Made by a program: the position numbers and the translations under genes. The notes beneath the pieces are model-generated. The model was not told the DNA's origin, made no database searches, and worked only from the letters and a program-made list of their open reading frames with translations. From assembly GCF_000745425.1 (NCBI RefSeq), contig NZ_JQJH01000012.1, forward strand, positions 1 through 64,000: 64,000 nt of DNA, given 5' to 3'. The stretch's first letter is position 1. Each line of letters begins with the position of its first letter. Positions 1-8,637 of this stretch are shown piece after piece. Source of the stretch: Beijerinckia mobilis (GTDB lineage: Bacteria > Pseudomonadota > Alphaproteobacteria > Rhizobiales > Beijerinckiaceae).

Positions 1-1165
1 CGACCCGATACGATAAAACCGCCGAAAGCTACCTTGGCTTCGTTCATATCGCCGCTATTCGCCTCTGGATGCACGCATTCGTCAACAGGACCTAGAATCA
101 CCGCTCGCGTACCCGCACAATTTTTCTTCTGAAAGGGAAGGATAAGGTTCGAAGCGGACGCTCGCATGAGACATCGGCCAAACATCATCCCCTTGCGGCA
201 TCACCAGACAAGCAGAATGCAAGTCCCGGCCACTAGAAATGCTTCTCGATTCAAGCTATTGAAAATCCGCTCCTTTCTCTTTCTGACGCATGGTACAAAC
301 ATTCACTAACGCTTTTGAATATATTTCCTTGGCCTGCCTATCAAAGTCGATTCAATCAGAGATGAGCTAAACAAATAGACGGCAGGCGACTAAATACCTC
401 AAAATATTACTGGTTATTAATCCATAAACTTAACAACTTTCACAGAAAAGCGTCATATAAGAGCTCAATGAGCAAGCTGTCCGAACGATTGCTTACCCAA
501 GAGTGAAGATCAATAAAATTTAACTTGGAACCCATCACACCTATCGATATACAACTAAAAAATTTCACGATTCTGGTAAGATTTCAGATGTCAAGCCAGT
601 ACAAGGTCCTAGGAATGGTATTCCTCATGCCGACACTCTCTCTTCGGACAGACCATGAAAATGATTCGAAATCATAATTGATGCATCAGCTCGCTGTCTT
701 TCAAGCAATAATTCCCTTTAGGCATTGCCTGTCGAATTGAAATATTCACAGAGCAGACAAAGGTAATATTGATGAATGATGTGTGCTTCACTATCTAATA
801 GCGGTAATTGTTTATATTGCGTTCGGCGTTTCTCTGGGCGGCAAAGACATGGAAGCAGTGAACCGGTCTTCGTGGTTGTGTGTAACGGCGCGGGGTGCCA
901 AGGCATGGCATTGTCCGGTATGGCGTAACTTCATTCCGTCTCGGATAAAGAAAACATCGTCTGAGCAGAGATTCCTGGACCGCATCATGAAATGAAATTC
1001 GCTATTTATTCCGTTTATTCCCCAGATTGTTCCGGCTCCAGGATCGCGAACGGCAGTTTTATGCACTACAATGTCCAATTATAAATGAAACTTCCCTTCT
1101 TAATTACTGGGTTTTAACTTGATAATTCCGCATAGAATTTAACTTTTATTTATTGGGAGAAAAAA
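1..1165. other. Long region without a recognisable gene
   Basis: No open frame here resembles a known protein. The short frames around 718-1078 overlap each other on both strands and lack a convincing ribosome binding site. The stretch is more AT-rich than the genes that follow. It separates whatever precedes the window from the ModE-type regulator, and is unusually long for DNA just upstream of ribosomal protein genes. Confidence 0.6.
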
Positions 1166-1969
1166 TTGGCTCGCTTGATTTCCAGCAAAATAGACACGTT
1201 ACTTGCTTTGCGGGCCGATGGGCGTTTACTCGTCGGTCGTGAACGTATCACGCTGCTTGAAGCCGTTATCCAGCACGGAAGCATTACCAAGGCCGCTGAA
1301 ATCGCTGGTTTCAGCTATAAGACCGCTTGGGATGCCGTTAACGCGATCAACAATCTTCTGCCACGCCCGGCGTTCATTACCCGCACCGGGGGGCCGCGCG
1401 GAGGAGGCGCTGAAGTCACCGAGGAGGGCCGCAGACTCATCACGGTTTTCCGCAGGCTCGAGGAAAAACTCGGACGGATCTCCGCCGCCATTGCTGAAGA
1501 AGGTCTGGAAAACGACCAGGATCTCCTGTTTTGGGGCGTGGCGATGCGTCTCAGCGCTCGCAACGCCTTCCATTGCACGGTGAAAGCGATCCTACCCGCG
1601 CCGGTGAACGTCGAAGTTCAACTCCAAGTCTCACCCGAATGCGAAATCGCAGCCGTTCTGACCAACGCCGCCGTTCAGGAACTTGGCCTCGTACCGGGCC
1701 GTCAGGTCGTCGCATTGGTCAATGCTTCATCGGTTATGCTGGCCCCGACGGAAGAGCCGCCGAAAATCTCCGCCAGGAATAAAATCGCCGGCACGGTCGT
1801 AAGTTATGTGAATGGCGGCATGGATTGCGAGGTCGCCATTGATATTGGCGAAGGTAAGACAATAACGTCCATCCTCTCCTGTGATGAAACATCCAAGGAA
1901 GATTTTCTGCCCGGTAAGAAAGTCTGGGCGATTTTTAAAACCTCCAATGTCATCATCGCAAGCGATTGA
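1166..1969 (+). CDS. modE: ModE-type molybdate-responsive transcriptional regulator
   Basis: Cytoplasmic DNA-binding regulator expected to sense molybdate and control molybdate uptake or molybdoenzyme genes. The 267-residue length is close to E. coli ModE. Residues about 1-115 form the LysR-like winged-helix domain (ITLLEAVIQHGSITKAAE, then a recognition helix near SYKTAWDAVNAIN and the wing GGPRGGGAEVTEEG). Residues about 125-195 and 197-265 are two Mop/TOBE molybdate-binding repeats (NVEVQLQVSPECEIAAVLTN and the second copy starting NKIAGTVVSYVNGGMDCEV). The start is TTG, supported by GGGAGA at 1155-1160. No modABC transporter genes are in view, so it acts on targets elsewhere. It sits directly before rpsM, an unusual neighbour for either gene. 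Family assignment is firm; the actual ligand is inferred. Confidence 0.88.
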   Translation: MARLISSKIDTLLALRADGRLLVGRERITLLEAVIQHGSITKAAEIAGFSYKTAWDAVNAINNLLPRPAFITRTGGPRGGGAEVTEEGRRLITVFRRLEEKLGRISAAIAEEGLENDQDLLFWGVAMRLSARNAFHCTVKAILPAPVNVEVQLQVSPECEIAAVLTNAAVQELGLVPGRQVVALVNASSVMLAPTEEPPKISARNKIAGTVVSYVNGGMDCEVAIDIGEGKTITSILSCDETSKEDFLPGKKVWAIFKTSNVIIASD

Positions 1970-2192
1970 GGAAACGACCCGGGATCATGCCGCCGACGGA
2001 AACGACTTCTTGTCAAATATTCGTTGACGAGAGTCGTTTATTTCCCTAAGAACGCCCTTCGTCGTCGAAATAGGCTTTATTGCTTAACGGCACGATTACC
2101 AATTTTTCATGGAATCACAGGGGCCGGCCTCCACCGGACGTGGTTCAGAACCGTTTCTCGATATCATTCGAGGAACGATATGGAGAAGAGTT

Positions 2193-2561
2193 TTGGCTCG
2201 TATTGCTGGCGTTAATATTCCAACGAATAAGCGTGTGATCATCGCGCTCCAATATATTCACGGAATCGGTCCCAAAAAGGCGGAAGAAATCTGCGAAAAG
2301 GTGGGGATCCCGTCGGAACGTCGCGTAGTTGATCTGACCGATGCGGAGGTTCTCCAGATCCGTGAGACGATTGACCGTGACTATGTGGTCGAAGGTGATC
2401 TCCGCCGTGAAGTCGCGATCAATATCAAACGCCTGATGGACCTTGGCTGCTATCGTGGCCTTCGCCATCGGCGTCAGCTTCCGGTTCGTGGTCAACGCAC
2501 CCATACCAACGCTCGAACCCGCAAGGGTAAGGCCAAGCCGATTGCCGGCAAGAAGAAATAA
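2193..2561 (+). CDS. rpsM: 30S ribosomal protein S13
   Basis: Small-subunit head protein contacting 16S rRNA and forming intersubunit bridges. The protein begins (M)[14 protein letters not shown] and ends in the usual basic tail ([20 protein letters not shown]), 122 residues, normal for the family. The reading frame stays open upstream to 2109, but conservation starts at a TTG codon at 2193, preceded by GGAG at 2182-2185 with 7 bases of spacing, so I use that start. In most alphaproteobacteria adk and secY lie immediately upstream; here a ModE regulator and a long non-coding stretch do, so the alpha operon is detached from the spc operon, at least locally. A strong hairpin follows before rpsK. 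Confidence 0.96.
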   Translation: MARIAGVNIPTNKRVIIALQYIHGIGPKKAEEICEKVGIPSERRVVDLTDAEVLQIRETIDRDYVVEGDLRREVAINIKRLMDLGCYRGLRHRRQLPVRGQRTHTNARTRKGKAKPIAGKKK

Positions 2562-2664
2562 GCACTTGCCGCCTGTTTCTCGGGAAGTTTGGCTGGGGCG
2601 CGTTTATCACGCTCCACCTTATCGGCATAATTCGAAAATCTCAGAATTGTAGAGACTTAAATGC

Positions 2665-2701
2665 AAAATCGACTGGAAGTGTATGATTTCCAGTCGATTT
2701 T
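2665..2701 (+). terminator. Perfect 14-bp hairpin between rpsM and rpsK
   Basis: AAAATCGACTGGAA at 2665-2678 is the exact reverse complement of TTCCAGTCGATTTT at 2688-2701, with a 9-base loop. The arm ends in TTTT, followed by CATATT. It could be an intrinsic terminator or attenuator inside the ribosomal operon, or an RNA-processing stem. Either way rpsK probably needs read-through or its own promoter. Confidence 0.7.
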
Positions 2702-2802
2702 CATATTCCAGTTGGGGGCGTCTTCAATCCGTTCCCCTTTGATCACCTCATCCTGAATCCCGAGCGCCTGGTGTTACGGGCGCGCTCGCAAGGATCCTGA
2801 AA

Positions 2803-3192
2803 ATGGCAAAAGAAGCTACTCGTATCCGCCGCCGCGAACGCAAGAATATCGTTTCCGGCGTAGCCCACGTCAATTCCACGTTCAACAATACAATGATCAC
2901 CATTACCGATGCTCAGGGTAATACGATTTCCTGGTCCTCGGCGGGAATGATGGGTTTTAAGGGCTCCCGCAAATCGACCCCCTACGCGGCCCAGATGGCT
3001 GCTGAGGATTGCGCGCGTAAAGCGGTAGAACATGGCATGAGGACCTTGGAAGTCGAAGTTTCCGGCCCTGGTTCGGGGCGTGAATCGGCCTTGCGGGCGC
3101 TGCAGGCTGCTGGCTTTACCGTGACCTCCATTCGTGACGTCACGCCGATTCCACATAACGGCTGCCGCCCCCGTAAACGGCGGCGCGTCTGA
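2803..3192 (+). CDS. rpsK: 30S ribosomal protein S11
   Basis: Platform protein of the small subunit, near the 3' end of 16S rRNA. The 129-residue product matches the family throughout: [20 protein letters not shown] near the start, [19 protein letters not shown] in the middle, and the closing [18 protein letters not shown]. Start ATG 2803; upstream AAGGATCCTGAAA gives an AAGGA motif 8 bases before the start. It is about 240 bases after rpsM, far more than the usual few tens of bases, and the gap contains a strong hairpin. Confidence 0.97.
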   Translation: MAKEATRIRRRERKNIVSGVAHVNSTFNNTMITITDAQGNTISWSSAGMMGFKGSRKSTPYAAQMAAEDCARKAVEHGMRTLEVEVSGPGSGRESALRALQAAGFTVTSIRDVTPIPHNGCRPRKRRRV

Positions 3193-3510
3193 TCCTTTCG
3201 TTTCGTGGGCGCTACAGGCATCGCGCCCACGAAGCAGAAAGCCCGAACCATCATAACGCGGCAGTGGCAAGCACTTCCGCGTTGAATTTGTGTAGATAGT
3301 TTCAGTGCAACCTATTAGGCCTCGTCGCAACGAAGGATCTTTACCAAGCGGCAGCTCCCATGCCTGATCTTATTGATCGCAGCCGGTCACGATCAATGAA
3401 ATTGGGTATCAAGTCTGCGATCTCAGGCCGATATCGAAATCGCATAGAGACGAAGATAACACCGCGGCGCCACCGTCGTCAGGCGTTTCGCATAGTGAAA
3501 GGTGCCATTC
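3193..3510 (+). other. rpsK-rpoA intergenic region with 11-bp hairpin
   Basis: TTCGTGGGCGC at 3202-3212 pairs perfectly with GCGCCCACGAA at 3223-3233, loop 10 bases, just after the rpsK stop. No T-run follows on the plus strand. The rest of this 318-base gap holds no convincing gene; a frame from 3360 shows no family resemblance. Gaps this long inside the alpha operon are unusual. Confidence 0.6.
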
Positions 3511-4527
3511 GTGATCCAAAAGAATTGGCAGGAACTCATCAAGCCAAGCAAGCTCGATGTCACTCCGGGCGATGATTCAAAACGTTTCGCGACGATTATC
3601 GCGGAACCGCTTGAGCGCGGCTTCGGCCTGACGCTCGGCAACGCCTTGCGCCGCATCCTTTTGTCTTCCCTGCAAGGTGCGGCAATCACCTCGGTCCATA
3701 TCGACGGCGTCCTCCACGAATTTTCGTCGATCCCTGGGGTGCGTGAGGATGTAACCGATATCATCCTCAACATCAAAGACATCGCCATCAAGATGCAGGG
3801 CGATGGCCCCAAGCGTATGATCCTGAAAAAGCAGGGGCCGGGTAAAGTCCTCGCCGGCGATATCGGTACGGTCGGCGACGTTCAGATTCTCAATCCAAAT
3901 CTGGTCATCTGCACACTCGACGAGGGTGCAGAAATTCGTATGGAATTCACCGTCAACACGGGCAAAGGCTATGTCGCGGCCGACCGCAACCGCGCAGAGG
4001 ATGCGCCGATCGGCCTGATACCCGTCGACAGCCTCTATTCGCCCGTCAAAAAGGTGAGCTACAAAGTCGAAAATACGCGCGAAGGTCAGATTCTCGATTA
4101 CGATAAGCTGACGCTTCAGGTCGAAACCAATGGCTCTCTGACACCGGAAGATGCAGTCGCCTTCTCAGCGCGCATCCTGCAGGATCAGCTGAACGTTTTC
4201 GTGAATTTCGAAGAGCCGCGCCGCGAAGAAGCGACACCGTCCATCCCCGAACTGGCCTTCAATCCGGCTCTGCTCAAGAAGGTGGACGAACTCGAACTGT
4301 CCGTACGCTCCGCCAATTGCCTGAAGAACGACAATATCGTCTATATCGGCGACCTGATCCAGAAAACCGAAGCGGAAATGCTGAGAACGCCCAATTTCGG
4401 GCGTAAATCCCTGAATGAAATCAAGGAAGTTTTGGCTCAGATGGGGCTTCACCTCGGCATGGAAGTCACGGGCTGGCCGCCGGACAATATTGACGAGCTC
4501 GCCAAAAGATTCGAGGAACATTACTGA
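3511..4527 (+). CDS. rpoA: DNA-directed RNA polymerase subunit alpha
   Basis: Assembles the polymerase core and contacts promoter UP elements and activators. Residues about 1-230 are the dimerising N-terminal domain ([20 protein letters not shown] near residue 43), and about 250-338 the C-terminal domain ([15 protein letters not shown], then [20 protein letters not shown] with its helix-hairpin-helix). The frame is open from GTG 3502, but alphaproteobacterial RpoA starts [12 protein letters not shown], which begins at GTG 3511; AAAGGTG at 3498-3504 is correctly placed for it. Product 338 residues, normal. rplQ follows, as in the canonical operon. Confidence 0.96.
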   Translation: MIQKNWQELIKPSKLDVTPGDDSKRFATIIAEPLERGFGLTLGNALRRILLSSLQGAAITSVHIDGVLHEFSSIPGVREDVTDIILNIKDIAIKMQGDGPKRMILKKQGPGKVLAGDIGTVGDVQILNPNLVICTLDEGAEIRMEFTVNTGKGYVAADRNRAEDAPIGLIPVDSLYSPVKKVSYKVENTREGQILDYDKLTLQVETNGSLTPEDAVAFSARILQDQLNVFVNFEEPRREEATPSIPELAFNPALLKKVDELELSVRSANCLKNDNIVYIGDLIQKTEAEMLRTPNFGRKSLNEIKEVLAQMGLHLGMEVTGWPPDNIDELAKRFEEHY

Positions 4528-4692
4528 GATCACGGAACTGGTGCATTCAGCAGCCATATGATCAAGGCTGATGTACGCAGACCATGAAAGCGGGGCGAAG
4601 GTCCCGCTCCCCTTCCCGCCTCCTTTGTGGGCGGTCAATCAAAGACGGTCGACCCTTGGCACGGCGGCCGTATAATCATCAGGAGAAAGCCA

Positions 4693-5115
4693 ATGTATCA
4701 TGGTCACGCCAAGCGCAGATTTGGGCGTACGCACGAACACCGCAAGGCCATGTTTGCCAATCTGAGTCAGGCTCTCATCAAGCATGAGCAGATTGTGACG
4801 ACGCTTCCCAAAGCCAAGGACCTCCGCCCTATCGTCGAAAAGCTCGTCACGCTTGGCAAACGCGGGGACCTGCATGCCCGCAGACAGGCCATTGCTCAGA
4901 TCAAGGATGTGGCTTTGGTCGGCAAGCTCTTCGAGGTGCTCGGGCCGCGCTACAAGGACCGCCACGGCGGTTATCTTCGGGTTCTGAAAGCTGGCTTTCG
5001 CTATGGTGATAATGCGCCCATGGCTGTGATCGAATTTGTGGATCGCGACGTGGAAGCCAAAGGTAAGGATTCCGGCCCGGTGCAAGTCGCAGACGCGGAC
5101 GAAGCAGCTGCCTAA
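4693..5115 (+). CDS. rplQ: 50S ribosomal protein L17
   Basis: Large-subunit protein near the exit tunnel. The 140-residue product has the conserved core [20 protein letters not shown] followed by [20 protein letters not shown]. The frame extends upstream to 4627, but the conserved start [12 protein letters not shown] is at ATG 4693 with AGGAGA at 4681-4686. The C-terminal tail after about residue 120 ([21 protein letters not shown]) is the acidic low-complexity extension common in alphaproteobacteria. Last gene of the alpha operon; an intrinsic terminator follows at once. Confidence 0.96.
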   Translation: MYHGHAKRRFGRTHEHRKAMFANLSQALIKHEQIVTTLPKAKDLRPIVEKLVTLGKRGDLHARRQAIAQIKDVALVGKLFEVLGPRYKDRHGGYLRVLKAGFRYGDNAPMAVIEFVDRDVEAKGKDSGPVQVADADEAAA

Positions 5116-5123
5116 AGCCAATT

Positions 5124-5156
5124 GCGGCGGTGAACCTGATCACCGCCGTTTTTTAT
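5124..5156 (+). terminator. Intrinsic terminator after rplQ
   Basis: CGGCGGTGA at 5125-5133 pairs with TCACCGCCG at 5140-5148 around a 6-base loop, followed directly by TTTTTTATTTTT. It ends the rpsM-rpsK-rpoA-rplQ transcript. The remaining 350 bases up to the Do protease show no recognisable gene. Confidence 0.92.
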
Positions 5157-5504
5157 TTTTCTGAGTGGTGGGAAATCACTTTCTCTTTCCCCGAGAAACC
5201 AGGTCGCTTCAATATCATCTCGCGGCCTATGACGTGAAAATAGGGAGAAGGCTTCCTCCACGGATCAAGATTTCCGTGCCGAAGCGCACATGGATGGGTT
5301 CGAAACGCTCGGTGAAAATCCAAGAGCGCATTGGCAATGGCCATGAATCTCCCGCCGACATGATCCGGCCAAATTCTCATCGCGAATATTGCCTCGATCC
5401 CTTTCTCTTTTTAAGAAGTGAGCGGGATGGCACCGTCATAGACGGAAGATTCAGTCTCTCATAAGGTGACGCCTTTGATGCATGCCCAGAAAGGGTGCCG
5501 AAGC

Positions 5505-6944
5505 ATGACCCTTTACGGCCGTTCTTCCTTTCCGCGCCTTTTTATCGTTCTCGCCTCTATTTTGGGCGTCCTTTTCATTGGCTGCGGTCCGCTCTCTCAC
5601 GGCGCTTCAGGCGAGACACGGGAAATACCCGTGTCTCATGACGATGCCATTCTTTCCTTCGCCGCACCGGTCAAGAAAGCCCGTCCCGCGGTCGTCAACG
5701 TCTATGCCTCCCGCACGGAACGGCAACCTCGCAATCTTTTGCTCGACGACCCCGTCTTTCGCCGGTTTTTTGGTGAAGGACGCCGGCCTGGCGGCCCTAC
5801 GGCACAATCCCTGGGTTCGGGAGTTCTCGTCGATCCTTCCGGTCTTGTCGTCACGAATTATCATGTCATAGACGGCATGACGAATGTGAAAGTCGCCCTT
5901 AGCGACAAGCGCGAATTTGAGGCGCTTATCGTTCTGCGTGATCAACGCACCGATCTGGCAGTTCTGCGTATTGAAGGAGGCGATGAACGCTTTCCCTATA
6001 TGGAAATGGGAGATTCCGACGCACTTGAGGTCGGCGATTTGGTGTTGGCGATCGGCAACCCTTTCGGCGTTGGCCAGACGGTCACGCAGGGCATCGTTTC
6101 TGCCCTGGCACGCACGCAGGTCGGCATTTCGGACTATGGCTTTTTTATCCAAACGGATGCGGCCATCAATCCGGGTAATTCCGGCGGCCCGCTCATTGAT
6201 ATGAAAGCGCGGCTGATTGGCGTGAATTCGGCAATTTTCTCCCAAACGGGCAGTTCAATCGGCATTGGCTTCGCCATTCCCGTCAATATGGTCAAAGTGG
6301 TCGTGGCGGCGGCTAAAAACGGCGGACGTCAAGTCAAACGTCCCTGGCTTGGCGCGAGCCTGCAAGGCGTTTCAAGGGAAATAGCCGATTCCCTTGGCCT
6401 CGATCGTCCCGCCGGCGCGCTCGTTGTCGAAGTCTCTGACAGCGGTCCCGCTTTCGAGGCTGGCCTAAAGCGGGGCGATCTGATCACGAGGATCGATGGA
6501 CAGGTTCTGGAAGATCCGGAATCCCTAGGCTATCGGCTTGCAACGCGGCCGATAGGCGGCAAGGCGCAATTGACTGTTTTGCGTAATGGCAAGCCGATCA
6601 CAACCAATCTGAACCTCAGTGCTGCTCCTGAAACACCGCCACGCGATGAGATCAAGATCAACGGCAATTCGCCCCTCTCCGGCCTCAGCGTCGTTAATCT
6701 CTCACCTGCCGTCACGGAGGAATTTTCAATACAGGGCTCTTATCAGGGAGTCGTGATTGATGACATCGAGGATAATTCGCGTGCCGCGACCATCAACTTT
6801 CAGAAAGGCGATGTGATCATCGCTCTTAATGGAGTCAAGATCACATCGACACGTCAGCTCAACAAGCTTCTGAACGAGCAACAACAATATTACTGGAAGA
6901 TTACTATCGGTCGTGGTCACGAAATCATGACGACCGTCCTCTGA
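5505..6944 (+). CDS. Do/HtrA-type periplasmic serine protease with two PDZ domains
   Basis: Envelope quality-control protease-chaperone. In the 479-residue frame from ATG 5505, an N-terminal signal (about residues 10-27) ends LFIGC, a permissive lipobox, so it may be a lipoprotein. The trypsin-like domain carries the triad His120 (TNYHVIDG), Asp150 (RTDLAVLRI) and Ser226 (NPGNSGGPLID). Two PDZ domains follow (about 275-365 and 390-479), the second ending in a short tail. Alternative starts at GTG 5466 and ATG 5478 only lengthen the N-terminus; 5505 places the signal peptide correctly. The order rplQ - Do protease - rarA is common in Rhizobiales. Whether the enzyme is closest to DegP or DegQ cannot be told from sequence alone. 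Confidence 0.92.
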   Translation: MTLYGRSSFPRLFIVLASILGVLFIGCGPLSHGASGETREIPVSHDDAILSFAAPVKKARPAVVNVYASRTERQPRNLLLDDPVFRRFFGEGRRPGGPTAQSLGSGVLVDPSGLVVTNYHVIDGMTNVKVALSDKREFEALIVLRDQRTDLAVLRIEGGDERFPYMEMGDSDALEVGDLVLAIGNPFGVGQTVTQGIVSALARTQVGISDYGFFIQTDAAINPGNSGGPLIDMKARLIGVNSAIFSQTGSSIGIGFAIPVNMVKVVVAAAKNGGRQVKRPWLGASLQGVSREIADSLGLDRPAGALVVEVSDSGPAFEAGLKRGDLITRIDGQVLEDPESLGYRLATRPIGGKAQLTVLRNGKPITTNLNLSAAPETPPRDEIKINGNSPLSGLSVVNLSPAVTEEFSIQGSYQGVVIDDIEDNSRAATINFQKGDVIIALNGVKITSTRQLNKLLNEQQQYYWKITIGRGHEIMTTVL

Positions 6945-6958
6945 GGCTTCGTGATCGA

Positions 6959-6998
6959 CGGCCAGTCTGTCTTCGTGCGCGGGACCTGAGACTGGCCG
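6959..6998 (+). other. Hairpin between the Do protease gene and rarA
   Basis: CGGCCAGTCT at 6959-6968 pairs with AGACTGGCCG at 6989-6998. The loop is 20 bases and no T-run follows, so it is more likely an RNA stem that separates the two cistrons than a classic terminator. Confidence 0.5.
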
Positions 6999-7042
6999 AG
7001 CACAACGTCTCCGCGACGGGATACGAGTAAGGACCCTTCGTG

Positions 7043-8353
7043 ATGAGCGACCTTTTCAGCGCAGCAGGTCTAGAAAAGAATGTTCAGGCGCCGCTCGCAG
7101 ACCGCCTAAGGCCGCGACGGCTCGACGAGGTGGCGGGGCAAGATCATCTTCTAGGCCCAGAAGGCGCGCTGACGCGTCTCGTGAGAGCGGGCAGCCTCGG
7201 TAGCCTGATCTTCTGGGGACCGCCCGGCACCGGCAAAACCACGGTGGCCCGGTTGCTTGCGGGTGAGACGAAACTCACCTTCGTACAACTCTCTGCAATC
7301 TTCTCTGGGGTCGCCGAACTCAAAAAGGTCTTCGATGAAGCCCGCGCAAGACGGCGCCTCGGTCAGGCGAGCCTGCTGTTCGTCGATGAGATCCATCGCT
7401 TTAACAGAGCGCAGCAGGACAGTTTTCTCCCGGTCATGGAAGACGGCACCGTCACGTTGATCGGTGCCACTACGGAAAATCCAAGCTTTGAGTTAAATGC
7501 CGCCCTTCTCTCCCGCGCACGCGTCCTCGTCTTCCACTCGCTCGATGAAAACGCCATCTCCAGGCTGCTGGAACGCGCCGAAATCATAGAAGGCAGGCCC
7601 CTTCCCCTCGATGAAGGCGCTCGCGCCGCTCTCGTGCGGATGGCTGATGGGGATGGACGCGCCGCATTAAGTCTGGCCGAAGAAATCTGGCGTGCCGCCG
7701 GTGAAGGAGAGATCTTTTCGATCGCAACTTTGGTGCAGGTCGCGCAACGCCGAGCACCGATCTACGACAAAGCGCAGGAAGGTCATTACAACCTCATCAG
7801 TGCTTTGCATAAATCCGTACGCGGTTCGGATCCGGATGCCGCATTATATTATCTCGCCCGTATGTTCGAGGGTGGCGAAGATCGCCTCTTCATTGCGCGA
7901 CGCATCGTACGCATGGCCGTGGAAGACATAGGCCTCGCAGATCCCCAGGCGCTCGTCATCGCCAATGCGGCCAAGGAAGCCTATGATTTTCTTGGCTCGC
8001 CAGAAGGTGAACTGGCGATCGCCGAAGCAGTCGTCTATATGGCAACGGCACCGAAATCGAACGCAATCTACAAAGCATTCAAGAAAGCCACCGCATGTGC
8101 CAGGGAGCATGGCTCTCTGATGCCACCCAAGGTCATCTTGAACGCACCGACGAAACTCATGAAAAGTGAAGGCTACGGTTCAGGCTACCGTTACGATCAT
8201 GACGAGCCCGATGCCTTCTCCGGCCAAAATTACTGGCCCGATGCTCTTGGCCGGCAAACTCTCTACCAACCTACATCGCGCGGTTTCGAACGGGATATAG
8301 AAAAGCGCCTGGATTATTGGGCGCGATTACGCAAGGAACGCGAACAGACCTAA
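7043..8353 (+). CDS. rarA: Replication-associated recombination protein A (MgsA/WRNIP1 family AAA ATPase)
   Basis: Clamp-loader-like AAA+ ATPase acting at stalled replication forks. The 436-residue protein starts MSDLFSAAG; the Walker A box GPPGTGKT is at residues 59-66, Walker B is [16 protein letters not shown], and the sensor region is [13 protein letters not shown]. The C-terminal tetramerisation domain is recognisable in [20 protein letters not shown] and YLPA-like repeats, ending near [20 protein letters not shown] at 7040 immediately precedes the ATG at 7043 used here. Length is typical. It is 95 bases after the Do protease gene with a hairpin between. Confidence 0.95.
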   Translation: MSDLFSAAGLEKNVQAPLADRLRPRRLDEVAGQDHLLGPEGALTRLVRAGSLGSLIFWGPPGTGKTTVARLLAGETKLTFVQLSAIFSGVAELKKVFDEARARRRLGQASLLFVDEIHRFNRAQQDSFLPVMEDGTVTLIGATTENPSFELNAALLSRARVLVFHSLDENAISRLLERAEIIEGRPLPLDEGARAALVRMADGDGRAALSLAEEIWRAAGEGEIFSIATLVQVAQRRAPIYDKAQEGHYNLISALHKSVRGSDPDAALYYLARMFEGGEDRLFIARRIVRMAVEDIGLADPQALVIANAAKEAYDFLGSPEGELAIAEAVVYMATAPKSNAIYKAFKKATACAREHGSLMPPKVILNAPTKLMKSEGYGSGYRYDHDEPDAFSGQNYWPDALGRQTLYQPTSRGFERDIEKRLDYWARLRKEREQT

Positions 8354-8365
8354 AGCATTTGCCGA

Positions 8366-8455
8366 TTGTGCGAAATCACTGCGTGATTCCATTACATAGA
8401 AAATACTTCGATTTTTTTCGAATAGGGCGTTTACGAATTTGTCCCAAACGCTCAT
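8366..8455. repeat. Dispersed intergenic repeat, copy 1
   Basis: This stretch resembles 18356-18440: both contain AATCAC, then GATTCCAT, GAAAATACT, a T-run ending GAAT, GCGTTT, then a CC-AAACG motif in the same order and at similar spacing. Two degenerate copies in unrelated intergenic regions indicate a dispersed repeat family. No coding capacity. Confidence 0.6.
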
Positions 8456-8555
8456 GACGCATACACAAACCTTATTAACGAAACACCCTATTCATGCAGT
8501 CACATGACGAGCATCACAGTCAACCATTGAACCGACGCCACAAGCAAATATACAG

Positions 8556-8596
8556 ATAGAAAAAAGGCGGGATGATCCGTTCAGAATCATCCCGCC
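8556..8596 (-). terminator. Intrinsic terminator of lon
   Basis: GGCGGGATGAT at 8566-8576 pairs with ATCATCCCGCC at 8586-8596. Read on the minus strand, the stem is followed by TTTTTTCTAT (complement of 8556-8565), a textbook terminator for the lon transcript. rarA converges on it from the other side. Confidence 0.9.
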
Positions 8597-8637
8597 CTGA
8601 ATTTTAGCCGCAGCAGGAGTGGAAACCACCTCTGCCT

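Noticed and set aside
5165-5464. Plus-strand gene between rplQ and the Do protease
   Set aside because: Ends into the next gene's leader with no support from a ribosome binding site or known motif.
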